Shown: piece by piece, positions 26,029-34,391 of the stretch
How the letters are laid out: every line of letters starts with the position of its first letter
How positions within the stretch are numbered: the stretch's first letter is position 1
NCBI GenBank assembly: GCA_035509315.1
Contig: DATJLS010000059.1
Span: 46,127 to 110,126 of the forward strand
DNA: 64,000 nucleotides
Direction of reading: 5' to 3'
Source of the DNA: JAKAWQ01 sp035509315
GTDB lineage: Bacteria > Pseudomonadota > Alphaproteobacteria > Acetobacterales > Acetobacteraceae
Notes under the pieces: model-generated
Told to the model about the DNA's origin: nothing
Seen by the model: the letters and a program-made list of their open reading frames with translations, nothing else
The model's database searches: none
Program-made: the position numbers and the translations under genes

Positions 26029-27396
26029 TCAGGGTTCCACGGGCTCGGGCGAGCGCACGGGCGCCGCAGCCTCAAGGCGGACAAGGAAGCCCTGCGCCCA
26101 GTTGGCGGCGCTGGTGCGCTCGACCGCCGCCATCATATCCTGCCAGCGGCTCTTTCGCTCCTCGAGACCCATCGTCAATGCGGCATGCAGGGCCTCCGCC
26201 GTCTCGTCCGGATCGAAGGGATTGATGATGAGGGCGCCGAGCATATCCTCCGCCGCGCCGGCAAAGCGGGAGAGGACGAGAACGCCGGGATCGGCCGGGT
26301 TCTGCGCCGCCACATATTCCTTCGCCACCAGATTCATCCCATCGCGCAGCGGTGTCACCAGACCGACGCGCGCGTGCCGGTAGAAGCCCGCCACGATCTG
26401 GCGCGGCACGCCGCGGGTGAGATAGCGCAGGGGAATCCAGTCGAACTCGGCATGCTCGCCATTGATCCTCCCGGCAAGCTCGTCGAGCTCGCGGCGCAAA
26501 GTCCGGTACTGGGCGACATCGCTGCGCGAGACCGGCGCGATCTGCAGCATCGTCACGTTCCCCCGATGCTCGGGGAAGCGCTGCAGCAGGGCCGCGAAGC
26601 CGCGGAATCGCTGCGGCAACCCTTTCGAATAATCGAGGCGGTCGACGCCGAGCACGAAGGCGCGGCCGCTGAGGCTCTGGGCGAGCCGCTGCGAATCGCG
26701 GCCCACCGCGGCCCGGCGCGCAAGGGCCGCGAACCCCGCGGGATCGATGCCGACGGGAATGGCTTCGGCGCGCGGCGCCACCGCCGCCGCCGCCATCGCC
26801 TGGTTGAGATGCGCGGCATCGCGCGATGTCTGCGTGCCGATCACGTCATAGGCATCGAGCATCTGCAGCAGCTGCTCATAGTGCGGCAGGGCGTTGAACA
26901 CCTCCGGCGGAGGAAAGGGCACATGGAGGAAGAAGCCCAGCGGCATGGTGACCCCCAGCGTGCGCAACGCCGCGCCCATCGGGATCAGCTGATAGTCGTG
27001 CACCCAGACGAGATCGTCGGGATCGAGCATGGGCTCGAGCGCGCGCGCGAACGATTCGTTCACCGCGAGATAGCGTGCAAGATCGGAGCGCCGGTACTCG
27101 GCGACACCGGTGCGGTAATGCAGGAGCGGCCAGAGCGTGCTGTTGGCGAACCCGCGATAGAAGCCGCGATAATCGTCCTCCGAGAGATCGACGGTGACGA
27201 GCTCCGCCCAGCCCGAGCGGGTGACCGTGGGAAGGGTCTCGGCCTCCCCCGGGACGATCTTGCCAGACCATCCGAACCAGAGCTTTCGCCGCCGTGGCAT
27301 CGCATCACGCACCGCGACCGTGAGGCCACCGGTCGCCGAACTCCGCTCCTTGGACATCGGGACGCGATTCGAGACGATGACGACCCGCCGCGTCAT
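26029..27396 (-). CDS. otsA: Trehalose-6-phosphate synthase
   Basis: 455 residues from ATG 27396 (MTRRVVIVSNRV). Family GT20 marks are clear: WFGWSGKIVPG, LWPLLHYRTGVAEYRR, DLVWVHDYQLIPMG, and VDRLDYSKGLPQRF with the phosphate/UDP-binding Arg and Lys. It joins UDP- or GDP-glucose to glucose-6-phosphate, making trehalose-6-phosphate, a compatible-solute precursor. ATG overlaps the stop of otsB by four bases, so the phosphatase is translated first. A much longer upstream frame overlaps otsB entirely and has no homology. Confidence 0.96.
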   Translation of the reverse strand: MTRRVVIVSNRVPMSKERSSATGGLTVAVRDAMPRRRKLWFGWSGKIVPGEAETLPTVTRSGWAELVTVDLSEDDYRGFYRGFANSTLWPLLHYRTGVAEYRRSDLARYLAVNESFARALEPMLDPDDLVWVHDYQLIPMGAALRTLGVTMPLGFFLHVPFPPPEVFNALPHYEQLLQMLDAYDVIGTQTSRDAAHLNQAMAAAAVAPRAEAIPVGIDPAGFAALARRAAVGRDSQRLAQSLSGRAFVLGVDRLDYSKGLPQRFRGFAALLQRFPEHRGNVTMLQIAPVSRSDVAQYRTLRRELDELAGRINGEHAEFDWIPLRYLTRGVPRQIVAGFYRHARVGLVTPLRDGMNLVAKEYVAAQNPADPGVLVLSRFAGAAEDMLGALIINPFDPDETAEALHAALTMGLEERKSRWQDMMAAVERTSAANWAQGFLVRLEAAAPVRSPEPVEP

Positions 27397-28226
27397 GCGC
27401 CTCTCTCCGCATTCTCCAGGGCCGAACCCTCCTGAGCCGGGGCAAGGGAGGCGAGCCAGGCTCGGACCCCTGCGGCGTCGCCGAACGTCTCCTGCACCCG
27501 AAAGCCGAAACCGCCGGCATCCCGAGCGGCGCGGATGCCATCCTCGTCGGTGGCATCGTCGCCAATGAAGAGCGGCACCCGGCCGGCGAAAGGTGGCGCG
27601 CCGAGCAGCGAACGCACGGCGTCGGCCTTGCTTATGCCGCGCGGCCGCACCTCCCAGGCCATGGCAGCCGGAAAAACGCCGAAAAGCTCCGCCTCCCCGT
27701 CCAGCAGCGCCGTCAGCGCGCGGCCCAGTTCGGGCCCGGCTTGCGGCATCTGCCGGTAATGGAGCACGAACCCGTGAGGCTTGCCCTCGAACAGGATGCC
27801 GGGATGGTCGGCTGCGAGCCGCGCCGCCGCCTCGCGCCATTCCGGACGCAGCGCAGGCAATGGCGGGCGTTCGAGCGGCGCGCCCGCCGTGCGCCGGATT
27901 GCCCCGCCATGCTCCCCGGCGATGGCGAAAGCGAGCCCGGGGAAGAGATCGGCCACCGCGCCAACGGTGCGGCCGCTGACAACGGCGAACGCGCCGCCAA
28001 GGCGCTCGGTCAGCCGGGCGAGCGTGGCCGGCAAGGCGGGCGGCACGCGCACCGCATCCGGCGTGGCGGCAAGATCGAGCAAGGTGCCGTCGAGATCCAG
28101 CAGCACCGCCAGCCTGGAAGGCGGCGGCAGGGGGGGAAGTGATGGGGTGATATCAGGCGCGGGAGACGGCTTCATCCCATCCATGTAATTTTGTTTACCT
28201 GCCAATGCCAGGGATTGGGTGCTCAT
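27393..28226 (-). CDS. otsB: Trehalose-6-phosphate phosphatase
   Basis: 277 residues from ATG 28226, which has AGGGA about six bases upstream. HAD-superfamily motifs: DLDGTLLD (nucleophile Asp), VVSGR, KADAVRSLL and PLFIGDDATDEDG. It removes phosphate from trehalose-6-phosphate. The first 40 residues are Pro-rich and poorly conserved, so a start at a later Met (MDGMKPS) is possible. First gene of the otsBA pair; its promoter must lie in the AT-rich gap upstream. Confidence 0.95.
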   Translation of the reverse strand: MSTQSLALAGKQNYMDGMKPSPAPDITPSLPPLPPPSRLAVLLDLDGTLLDLAATPDAVRVPPALPATLARLTERLGGAFAVVSGRTVGAVADLFPGLAFAIAGEHGGAIRRTAGAPLERPPLPALRPEWREAAARLAADHPGILFEGKPHGFVLHYRQMPQAGPELGRALTALLDGEAELFGVFPAAMAWEVRPRGISKADAVRSLLGAPPFAGRVPLFIGDDATDEDGIRAARDAGGFGFRVQETFGDAAGVRAWLASLAPAQEGSALENAERGA

Positions 28227-28446
28227 AGCGGTCCCTGACAGCCAGTCTCTCATGATATTTCAAATACATACCAAAGATCACTTATCAAAATTCCTGAGCC
28301 CGTTCCCCTATCATCAAGCGCATGCAAAAATATGGAGACTGAGACTCGAAGAGGCGCCAATTCGAGATCGTCGCCGTTTATTTATTTTTCTATTAATTTC
28401 AATTCTTTATAGAATCTCTTTGCAATTTCGCTGAAGTTGCATTGAC
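28227..28446. other. AT-rich intergenic region upstream of otsBA
   Basis: This stretch is strikingly AT-rich against its surroundings, especially 28250-28300 and 28375-28425 (runs such as TTTATTTATTTTTC). It lies between the 3' end of the DUF2155 gene and the start of otsB. It is the likely otsBA promoter region. I looked for a GGAAC-N16/17-CGTT stress-sigma site on the minus strand and did not find a convincing one. Confidence 0.55.
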
Positions 28447-28971
28447 CTAGTGGCAACCGATCACGCGAACGTCGTAGATCGGATGCTCGAAGACCGAGAC
28501 GCTCGGCTCGGCGGCGAGCAGCCAGCCGTGAAAAGGGGCGATCGCCGGATTCTTGTCGGTAATATTCACGTACGCGGCGGCGTCCCGCTCCTGATCGGGT
28601 GGCCGCACCAGGCACGATGCCACCGCAATAGTGATCTCGCCGATCGTGACGGAGGTGCCGACCGCGACGTCGCGCGTCTGATGCGTCGCGTCCACCTTGT
28701 CCAGGATCTGCAATTGGGCCGTGTGGCGCGGCAGCCATTGCGGACCCGCCGGAGGAGCCGGAGGCGAGGCGGGGGCAGGTGCTGTCTGGCTGGTCCCCGG
28801 AGACGGTGCGGGGGACGGAGCCGGGGGCGGAGACTGCGTCGATCCTGGCGGGCCGAGTGGCGTCTCAATGATGGGGGGGGAGGCAGGCTGGGCGCGCAGG
28901 CTGGCAGGGAGAGAGAGAAGCAGGAGCAGAAACGGGGCTCCGGCCCTCGCCGCCCGACTGGACCCCCTCAT
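28447..28971 (-). CDS. DUF2155 family secreted protein
   Basis: 174 residues with a signal peptide (FLLLLLSLPASLRAQ), a long Pro/Ser/Ala-rich linker, and a C-terminal DUF2155 domain: TAQLQILDKVDATHQTRD, ASCLVRPPDQERDAAAYV, then GWLLAAEPSVSVFEHPIYD ending in VIGC. The two Cys may form a disulfide in the periplasm. The family is conserved in alphaproteobacteria beside NDUFA12 homologues; function unknown. Its start overlaps the stop of the small upstream gene (ATGA). Confidence 0.9.
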   Translation of the reverse strand: MRGSSRAARAGAPFLLLLLSLPASLRAQPASPPIIETPLGPPGSTQSPPPAPSPAPSPGTSQTAPAPASPPAPPAGPQWLPRHTAQLQILDKVDATHQTRDVAVGTSVTIGEITIAVASCLVRPPDQERDAAAYVNITDKNPAIAPFHGWLLAAEPSVSVFEHPIYDVRVIGCH

Positions 28972-29192
28972 TCGCTGGCGTTTGGGCGCTTCGGGGACTC
29001 GAGCCCGTCCACCATCTCGCGCAGGAGCCGGCGCATCGCCGCTTCGTCCACGCCCATCAGCACCGCGTCCTCGAACGTGTCCCTGAGCGTTTCCGCAAGC
29101 TCGGCGTGATTTTCGCCGAGCACGCGCAGCTTCTCACGGCACGAGACCGGGGTGCCGTCGCTCTGCGGCCAGATTGGCGGCGGCGGAATCAC
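28968..29192 (-). CDS. Small conserved-looking hypothetical protein
   Basis: 74 residues, no signal peptide or membrane helix. The sequence is mostly helical and acidic (ENHAELAETLRDTFEDAV, EAAMRRLLREMVDGLE). It is accepted because both ends overlap its neighbours by four bases (mlaD-like gene and DUF2155 gene), the typical coupling within this operon. No family recognised. Confidence 0.7.
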   Translation of the reverse strand: MIPPPPIWPQSDGTPVSCREKLRVLGENHAELAETLRDTFEDAVLMGVDEAAMRRLLREMVDGLESPKRPNASE

Positions 29193-29740
29193 GGCTTGCC
29201 TCCGGCACGATTGCCGTTGGAGGAAGACCCGCCGTTCCCCTGCCCCCCCTGATGGCTGCCCGAGCCGGCGGAGCTGCCGGAGCCGGTCGAGCCGGAGCCG
29301 GTCGAGCCGAAGATGAACTTTCCAAGCAGGCTCTCGATATTGATGGCCGACTGGGTCGCCGTGATCCGCCCGCCCGGCTTGAGCACGATGCTGTCCCCGC
29401 CCGGATCGAGGGAGAGATAATCGGACCCGAGCAGCCCCTCGCTCGCCACCGACGCGCTGGTATCCTTCGGAAGCCGGATATCGTGTGCGACCGTGAAAGT
29501 GACGTCGGCGAGGAACGTCTCCGGGTTGAGGGATTCCGCAGTCACGGTGCCGACCTTCACCCCGGCGATCCGCACATCGGCGCCGACCGGCAGGCCGGCG
29601 ACGCTGGTGAAGGTCGCGCGCAAAGGATAGCCGCCCAAAGGGGCTGCGCCGGAACGCAGGACAGCATAAACAAGGAACCCGGCGGCCAGAACCAGCACCA
29701 CCGCACCGGTTCCGACCTCGGCAGCGTTATGACGCGCCAC
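29189..29740 (-). CDS. mlaD: MlaD-like single-MCE lipid-transport protein
   Basis: 183 residues from GTG 29740, which lies 16 bases after the preceding stop and has GGAAG upstream. One N-terminal anchor helix (VGTGAVVLVLAAGFLVYAVL), one MCE domain (YPLRATFTSVAGLPVGADVR, VRIAGVKVGTVTAE, then GLLGSDYLSLDPGG), and a low-complexity Gly/Ser tail of about 40 residues. MlaD is the periplasmic substrate ring of the Mla phospholipid-retrieval ABC system. The mlaE/mlaF genes are not in this window. Unlike the PqiB protein at 747 it has a single MCE unit. Confidence 0.9.
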   Translation of the reverse strand: MARHNAAEVGTGAVVLVLAAGFLVYAVLRSGAAPLGGYPLRATFTSVAGLPVGADVRIAGVKVGTVTAESLNPETFLADVTFTVAHDIRLPKDTSASVASEGLLGSDYLSLDPGGDSIVLKPGGRITATQSAINIESLLGKFIFGSTGSGSTGSGSSAGSGSHQGGQGNGGSSSNGNRAGGKP

Positions 29741-29756
29741 GGTCAGGCTTCCACCG

Positions 29757-30110
29757 TCAGGTTCCGGGCGTCCACGCTTCGTAATCGCCGGTGGAGGGCG
29801 CGCGGTGGCCGCCCTGGTAATCATGCCCGGGTGGACGGTAGCTCTCCGGCGTACCGGTCAGGTTCGGCAGATGCGGCTTCTGCCATGGGCGCTGCCCTCC
29901 CTCGGGCAGGGCGGCATCGGTCGTGTAATGGAGCCACGCATGCCATTCCGGTGGCACCAGAGAAGCCTCAGGCGCCCCCGCATAGGCGACCCAGCGGCGG
30001 CGCCTGAGGCCGGGGCGGGCACGTCGCTCCTCATAATAGCGGTTGCCGGCGTCATCGCGGCCCACTAGGTGGCCACGGAAGAGGGTGAAAAGGCGCGTGC
30101 CGAGATTCAT
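29757..30110 (-). CDS. NDUFA12 homologue, NADH:ubiquinone oxidoreductase accessory subunit
   Basis: 117 residues from ATG 30110 (MNLGTRLFTLFRG); an in-frame ATG at 30146 would add 12 residues. The B17.2/NDUFA12 pattern is evident: GTRLFT, VGRDDAGNRYYEERR, RRRWVAYAG, SLVPPEWHAWLHYTTD, then PHLPNLTGTPESYRPPGH. It is an accessory subunit of respiratory complex I, found in alphaproteobacteria and mitochondria. It heads the operon with mlaD-like, small protein and DUF2155 genes. Confidence 0.93.
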   Translation of the reverse strand: MNLGTRLFTLFRGHLVGRDDAGNRYYEERRARPGLRRRRWVAYAGAPEASLVPPEWHAWLHYTTDAALPEGGQRPWQKPHLPNLTGTPESYRPPGHDYQGGHRAPSTGDYEAWTPGT

Positions 30111-30262
30111 GATGTCGATATAGTGGCAGGAAGGGTTCTGGTCCATGCGGTCCGTCCGGGCGGGTGACTTCGCATCGCTCGCCCGGTTCGTCCACAGCAT
30201 TTTGTGGCGGAGAGTCGCTTCAGCCGCAAAATGTGCTTGCGAGTCGCAAAGTGCCGGCTAGC

Positions 30263-31801
30263 ATGGCGCGCATGAAAACCCCTTCGCAATGGCATGGCGT
30301 GCGGATGCGGCGCACACTTGCGGGCGTGGACCCGGATGCACCGCCCCGATCGGTGACTTTGCCGGCTTCCTGGGATGAGACGGCCGCCGCGGGGCTCGCC
30401 GCCCTGGTGGGCGGGACCGGCCCGGTGCGGCTCGCCTTCGCGGCCGATTGCTTCATCCGTCCGTTGGCGGCGCGCGCGGCCGCCGCCGGTCTTGCCCTGC
30501 CGCTTGCCGACCGGCTGCACGCCCTGCTGCTGACGCGACGCGGGGCGCCGGATGCCGGGCTCTGGCGTCGGGCGCCGGAGGCGGTGCCCGGCTTCGTCCT
30601 CAATCTTGCTGCCTTCCACGAGCCGGGCACCGGCTTCGCCATCGCCGCCTTTGCCGAGGCGGTCGAGACCGCCGTGCTGGCGCTGGCGCTCGCGCGGCCC
30701 GAAGCCGCCCGGATCGCCGTGCGGATCGCGGATCTCGCCGGTTTGCTCGCTGCTCTGGGGCTCGATTACGAGAGCGCGGAGGGGCGGGAGGTGGCGGCGG
30801 GGATCGCCGCGCTCCTGCGCGGGCGGGCGGAAATGGCGTCCGCCCATCTTGGGGACCAACGTCTTGGGGAGCAGCCTCTCGGGGAACGCCACGGGACCGG
30901 GGCGCGGCCGGGGCACGGATTTTCGGCTCCCGCGAAGACCCTCATCCCCGGCCTCGCCGAAGCGGCGGCACGGGCGCTGGCCGAGGCGGAGGCCGCGCCG
31001 CGCCTCCGCCACGAAGCGACCACCGCGATCGCCCCGGCCGGGCCGGCCGAGGCTCTGCTCGGTGTGGAGACCGGCGGGATTGCACCCGCCTTCAGCCCGA
31101 TCCGGCCGGAAGGGAGCCTCACCCGCGCGACCCGCGCCTGGCTCGCCGCCCGCGGGATCAGCGCCGAGGCCGCGCTCGCCTCGGTGCTGGCGGGCAACCC
31201 GCTTCTCGTTCCGGCTTCGAAAGCGGCGCATGTGGCGATGCATGAGCGTGTGGCTGGGTTTTTCCATGCCGTCCCTCCCCTGCCCGCAATCGTCGCCGAG
31301 CCCTCGCCGATGCCGCGCGCCCGCGACAGCCTGCCCACGCACACGCGCGGCTATACGCAGAAAACCAGCGTCGGCGGGCACCGGCTCTATGTGCAGACGA
31401 GCGAATATGCGGATGGGAGGCTCGGCGAGCTTGCGATCACGCTGCACAAGGAGGCGCCTTCCTTCCGTGGGCTGATGGATGCTTTCGCGGCTTCGGTGAG
31501 CACCGGGCTGCAGCATGGCGTGCCGCTCGCCGAGTATGTCGAGGCCTTCGTCGGCACACGCTTCGGCCCGGCCGGCGTGGTGGATGGCGACCCGGCGGTG
31601 CCGACGGCGAGCTCGCTCATCGACTATGTGTTCCGCAATCTTGCGGCCCACTACCTGAAAGGGCACGATCTGCCGGATGTCGAGGCGGAGGAGGTGCTGG
31701 AGGCCATCCGCGAGACGCCGCCCGCGCCGCTCCTGCCGCTCGATCTGCCGGCGGCGACGCCGGGTGAGCGGCGTCGTGCGCTCCGCCTGATCAAGAAATA
31801 G
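30263..31801 (+). CDS. TSCPD-like protein resembling the C-terminus of class II ribonucleotide reductase
   Basis: 512 residues from ATG 30263 (alternative 30272). Residues about 360-480 match the C-terminal region of adenosylcobalamin-dependent RNR: TRGYTQKTSVGGHRLYVQT, GELAITLHKEAPSFRGLMDAF, ASVSTGLQHGVPLAEYVEAF and ASSLIDYVFRNLAAHYL. The upstream 350 residues are Ala-rich and I see neither the RNR catalytic cysteines nor the substrate-binding barrel motifs, so it is not a complete reductase. Possible roles: an RNR partner or regulator, or a derived protein. It is encoded in the same window as a B12 importer and adenosyltransferase, which may be coincidental. Confidence 0.78.
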   Translation: MARMKTPSQWHGVRMRRTLAGVDPDAPPRSVTLPASWDETAAAGLAALVGGTGPVRLAFAADCFIRPLAARAAAAGLALPLADRLHALLLTRRGAPDAGLWRRAPEAVPGFVLNLAAFHEPGTGFAIAAFAEAVETAVLALALARPEAARIAVRIADLAGLLAALGLDYESAEGREVAAGIAALLRGRAEMASAHLGDQRLGEQPLGERHGTGARPGHGFSAPAKTLIPGLAEAAARALAEAEAAPRLRHEATTAIAPAGPAEALLGVETGGIAPAFSPIRPEGSLTRATRAWLAARGISAEAALASVLAGNPLLVPASKAAHVAMHERVAGFFHAVPPLPAIVAEPSPMPRARDSLPTHTRGYTQKTSVGGHRLYVQTSEYADGRLGELAITLHKEAPSFRGLMDAFAASVSTGLQHGVPLAEYVEAFVGTRFGPAGVVDGDPAVPTASSLIDYVFRNLAAHYLKGHDLPDVEAEEVLEAIRETPPAPLLPLDLPAATPGERRRALRLIKK

Positions 31802-31817
31802 ATTCACGGGGTCCCGC

Positions 31818-32285
31818 ATGACCGGTCGCATCGAGGCGAGGCTCTCCGAGCTTGGCATCCATCTCCCGCCGCCGATGAAGCCGATCGCCAACTACGTCCC
31901 GTGGGTCGTTTCGGGGAAGCTGGTGGTGGTCTCGGGCCAGGTGCCGGCGATCGACGGCAGGGTCGTCGTCACCGGACGGGTGGGCGCGGAAGTCTCGGAG
32001 GAGGATGCCAAGGCGGCGGCCCGGCAATGCCTGATCAATGTACTCGGGCATCTCAAGGCGGCGTGCGAGGGCGATCTCGACCGGGTGCGGCGGGTCCTGC
32101 GCCTCGGCGGCTATATCGCCTCGGCGCCGGGCTTCACTGGCCAGGCGCAGGTGATGAACGGCGCTTCGGATCTCGCGGTGGAGGTCTTCGGCGAGGCCGG
32201 GCGGCATGCGCGGACGACGATCGGCGTGCCGGTGCTGCCGACGGATGCCGCGGTCGAGGTCGAAGGGATGTTCGAGATCGCGTAA
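31818..32285 (+). CDS. RidA/YjgF family protein
   Basis: 155 residues with the Rid fold: ARLSELGIHLPPPMKPIANY, VVSGKLVVVSGQVPAIDG, the helix AARQCLINVLGHLKAACEGD, and VLRLGGYIASAPGFTGQAQVM. Members deaminate reactive enamine/imine intermediates or have related hydrolytic roles. Length and the N-terminal extension fit the Rid2-like subgroup rather than the 128-residue RidA. It follows the RNR-like gene by 16 bases. Confidence 0.9.
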   Translation: MTGRIEARLSELGIHLPPPMKPIANYVPWVVSGKLVVVSGQVPAIDGRVVVTGRVGAEVSEEDAKAAARQCLINVLGHLKAACEGDLDRVRRVLRLGGYIASAPGFTGQAQVMNGASDLAVEVFGEAGRHARTTIGVPVLPTDAAVEVEGMFEIA

Positions 32286-32316
32286 TTCTGTTTGCGGCAC
32301 GAGCACGGGCCGCCAT

Positions 32317-33474
32317 ATGGCGGACATGCCCGACGGCACTGCCTCCTTCAGCCTGAGCCTGCATACTCGCATCGCCGAGATTCCTCCCACCGTGTGGGAC
32401 GAATGCGCCGGAGCGGAAAACCCTTTTGTCAGCCACGCTTTTCTTTCCGCTCTCGAGGAGAGCGGCTCGGCCGGCGCGCGCACCGGATGGCTGCCGCAGC
32501 ACGCCGCGCTGCGCGACAGCGCCGGGCGGATCGTGGCGGTGGTGCCGATGTATGCGAAGAGCCACAGCTATGGCGAATATGTCTTCGACCATGGCTGGGC
32601 CCATGCGTTCGAGCGCGCCGGCGGCGATTATTACCCGAAGCTGCAGGTTGCCGTGCCGTTCAGCCCGGTGCCCGGGCCGCGGCTCCTGATCCGAAGGGAT
32701 GCGGGCGTGGCGTTGGCGCTAATGGCCGAGGCGCTCGAGCAGGCCTGCCGCAAGCTCTCGCTTTCCTCCGTGCATGTGACCTTCTGCACCGAGGCGGAAT
32801 GGACGGCGTTCGGCGCGGCCGGCTGGCTCCAGCGCGTGGGCATGCAGTTCCACTGGCACAATGAGGGGTATGGGAGCTTCGAGGATTTTCTTGCCGCGCT
32901 CTCCTCGCGCAAGCGCAAGATGATCCGCCGCGAGCGGCGGGACGCGGCGGAAGGGCTGACGATCCGCGTGCTGCGCGGGCGCGAGATCGAGCCGCGGCAT
33001 TGGCGGGCCTTCTACGGGTTCTATAACGCGACCGTCGATCGCAAATGGGGCTCGGCCTATCTCACTGAGCGCTTCTTTCCGCTGCTGGGCGAGCGGCTGG
33101 GCGAGAAGGTGGTGCTGATGCTGGCCGAGCAGAACGGCAAGCCGGTTGCGGCGGCGCTCAACCTGATGGGGGCGGACACGCTCTATGGCCGCAACTGGGG
33201 TTGCCGAGGCGAGTTTCCGTTCCTGCATTTCGAGCTTTGCTATTACCAGGCGATCGAGTTCGCGATCGCCCATGGGCTCAATCGGGTGGAGGCCGGCGCG
33301 CAGGGTCAGCACAAGCTGCAGCGCGGCTATCTGCCCGAGCGCACTTTCTCCGCCCACTGGATCGCCCATCCAGGGCTGAGGCGGGCGGTGGGTGATTTCC
33401 TCTGCCGCGAGCAGGCGGAGATCGCCGAGGATATGGAATCCCTGGCGGAGCGTTCGCCTTTTCGCGAGGCGTGA
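32317..33474 (+). CDS. GNAT/FemAB-like acyltransferase (PF04339 type)
   Basis: 385 residues from ATG 32317. The pattern of the FemAB-like/DUF482 family is present: NPFVSHAFLSALEESGSAG, GWLPQHAALRD, VPMYAKSHSYGEYVFDHGWA, FYGFYNATVDRKWGSAYLT, GRNWGC and the final EAGAQGQHKLQRGYLP. These proteins carry a double GNAT fold and are thought to transfer acyl or aminoacyl groups, possibly to cell-wall precursors. No membrane segment is seen. It is downstream of ridA and converges with the encapsulin gene across a 119-base gap in which I see no clear terminator. Confidence 0.87.
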   Translation: MADMPDGTASFSLSLHTRIAEIPPTVWDECAGAENPFVSHAFLSALEESGSAGARTGWLPQHAALRDSAGRIVAVVPMYAKSHSYGEYVFDHGWAHAFERAGGDYYPKLQVAVPFSPVPGPRLLIRRDAGVALALMAEALEQACRKLSLSSVHVTFCTEAEWTAFGAAGWLQRVGMQFHWHNEGYGSFEDFLAALSSRKRKMIRRERRDAAEGLTIRVLRGREIEPRHWRAFYGFYNATVDRKWGSAYLTERFFPLLGERLGEKVVLMLAEQNGKPVAAALNLMGADTLYGRNWGCRGEFPFLHFELCYYQAIEFAIAHGLNRVEAGAQGQHKLQRGYLPERTFSAHWIAHPGLRRAVGDFLCREQAEIAEDMESLAERSPFREA

Positions 33475-33593
33475 GGCGGATCGCTTCGCACCGGTGTTCT
33501 CGCCGGCTCGTTCGCGGGGTGTCCCGATTCCATCCCTAAGTCATATGAATCGAGGTCGATGCGCTCCAGGGATGCGCTTGGCGTTTACCCTTT

Positions 33594-34391
33594 TCAGGCC
33601 GCGAACGCCACGGCAGCCTCCGCGGTCAGCATTCGGAACGTGAAACTCTCCTGCAGGTACAGTTCGATAGTGGAACCGGAATGATCGAGATAGCCAATGG
33701 AGATGTCCTGCCCAAGCGCCAACTCGAAATCGCCGCCGCGGGTCGTGAGCGCGAAGCCGCCTTCGATGGCAGGGGCCCAAACGATCTCACCGTCGATAAG
33801 ACGATGGATGTGCTGAAGGACCGGATAGCCCTCGTCGCTGCCGCCGTTGATGGCCGTGTACGCTTCGGCCCCCAAAACGAAACTGTAAGGGCCATTGACA
33901 CCGGCGAGACGCAGTTGGCTCACCGCCTGCGCGAATACGGCCGGATACGCTTTCACATCGGCGGGAAGCGTCAGAACCGGGTTGCTGGTGCCTTGACGAA
34001 CCCCCTCGATCCCGCCAGCCGCATACCCCTCGAAGACGGTGCGATCTTCGGCGAATGCGATTTTGCGCGCCGCCTCCTTAAGCGGTGCCCAGTCCGAATC
34101 CGTTGAGCCCCGCTCGACATCGTCGATCGCCGCGCGCGTGAGCGCGAAGGGGACGCGCAATTCGACGAGCGCCCTCACCACACGCTGCGCTGCCTCTATC
34201 CCCTCGCCCGGCGGCGGGATCTGCTCTCGATGACCGGTGCCGACCGCCGAGAAATCGGCACCTTTCGGCCCCGGCACGTCCACGACCCGCCGCGCCGCCA
34301 GATGGCGCTTGAGGGTGCGCGAAGCCTCCTCCTCGATCTGAGCCCAGGCCGCATCAGAAATGGGGGCGAGTTCCCGATGGAGGTTGTTCAC
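33594..34391 (-). CDS. Encapsulin shell protein
   Basis: 265 residues matching the family 1 encapsulin/linocin group, with an HK97 phage-capsid fold: start NNLHRELAPISDAAWAQIEE, KRHLAARRVVDVPGPKG, SDWAPLKEAARKIAFAEDR, then the shell core GGSDEGYPVLQHIHRLID and GQDISIGYLDHSG. It self-assembles into a protein nanocompartment. Start is GTG 34391 and overlaps the DyP stop by four bases (GTGA), with AGGA in the DyP 3' end. The cargo is encoded immediately upstream and carries the loading tag. Length is the family norm. Confidence 0.96.
   Translation of the reverse strand: MNNLHRELAPISDAAWAQIEEEASRTLKRHLAARRVVDVPGPKGADFSAVGTGHREQIPPPGEGIEAAQRVVRALVELRVPFALTRAAIDDVERGSTDSDWAPLKEAARKIAFAEDRTVFEGYAAGGIEGVRQGTSNPVLTLPADVKAYPAVFAQAVSQLRLAGVNGPYSFVLGAEAYTAINGGSDEGYPVLQHIHRLIDGEIVWAPAIEGGFALTTRGGDFELALGQDISIGYLDHSGSTIELYLQESFTFRMLTAEAAVAFAA

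Noticed and set aside
28250..28320. General-stress sigma promoter (GGAAC-N16/17-CGTT) for otsBA
   Set aside because: A GGGGAACGGG occurs on the minus strand but no suitably spaced -10 element follows.
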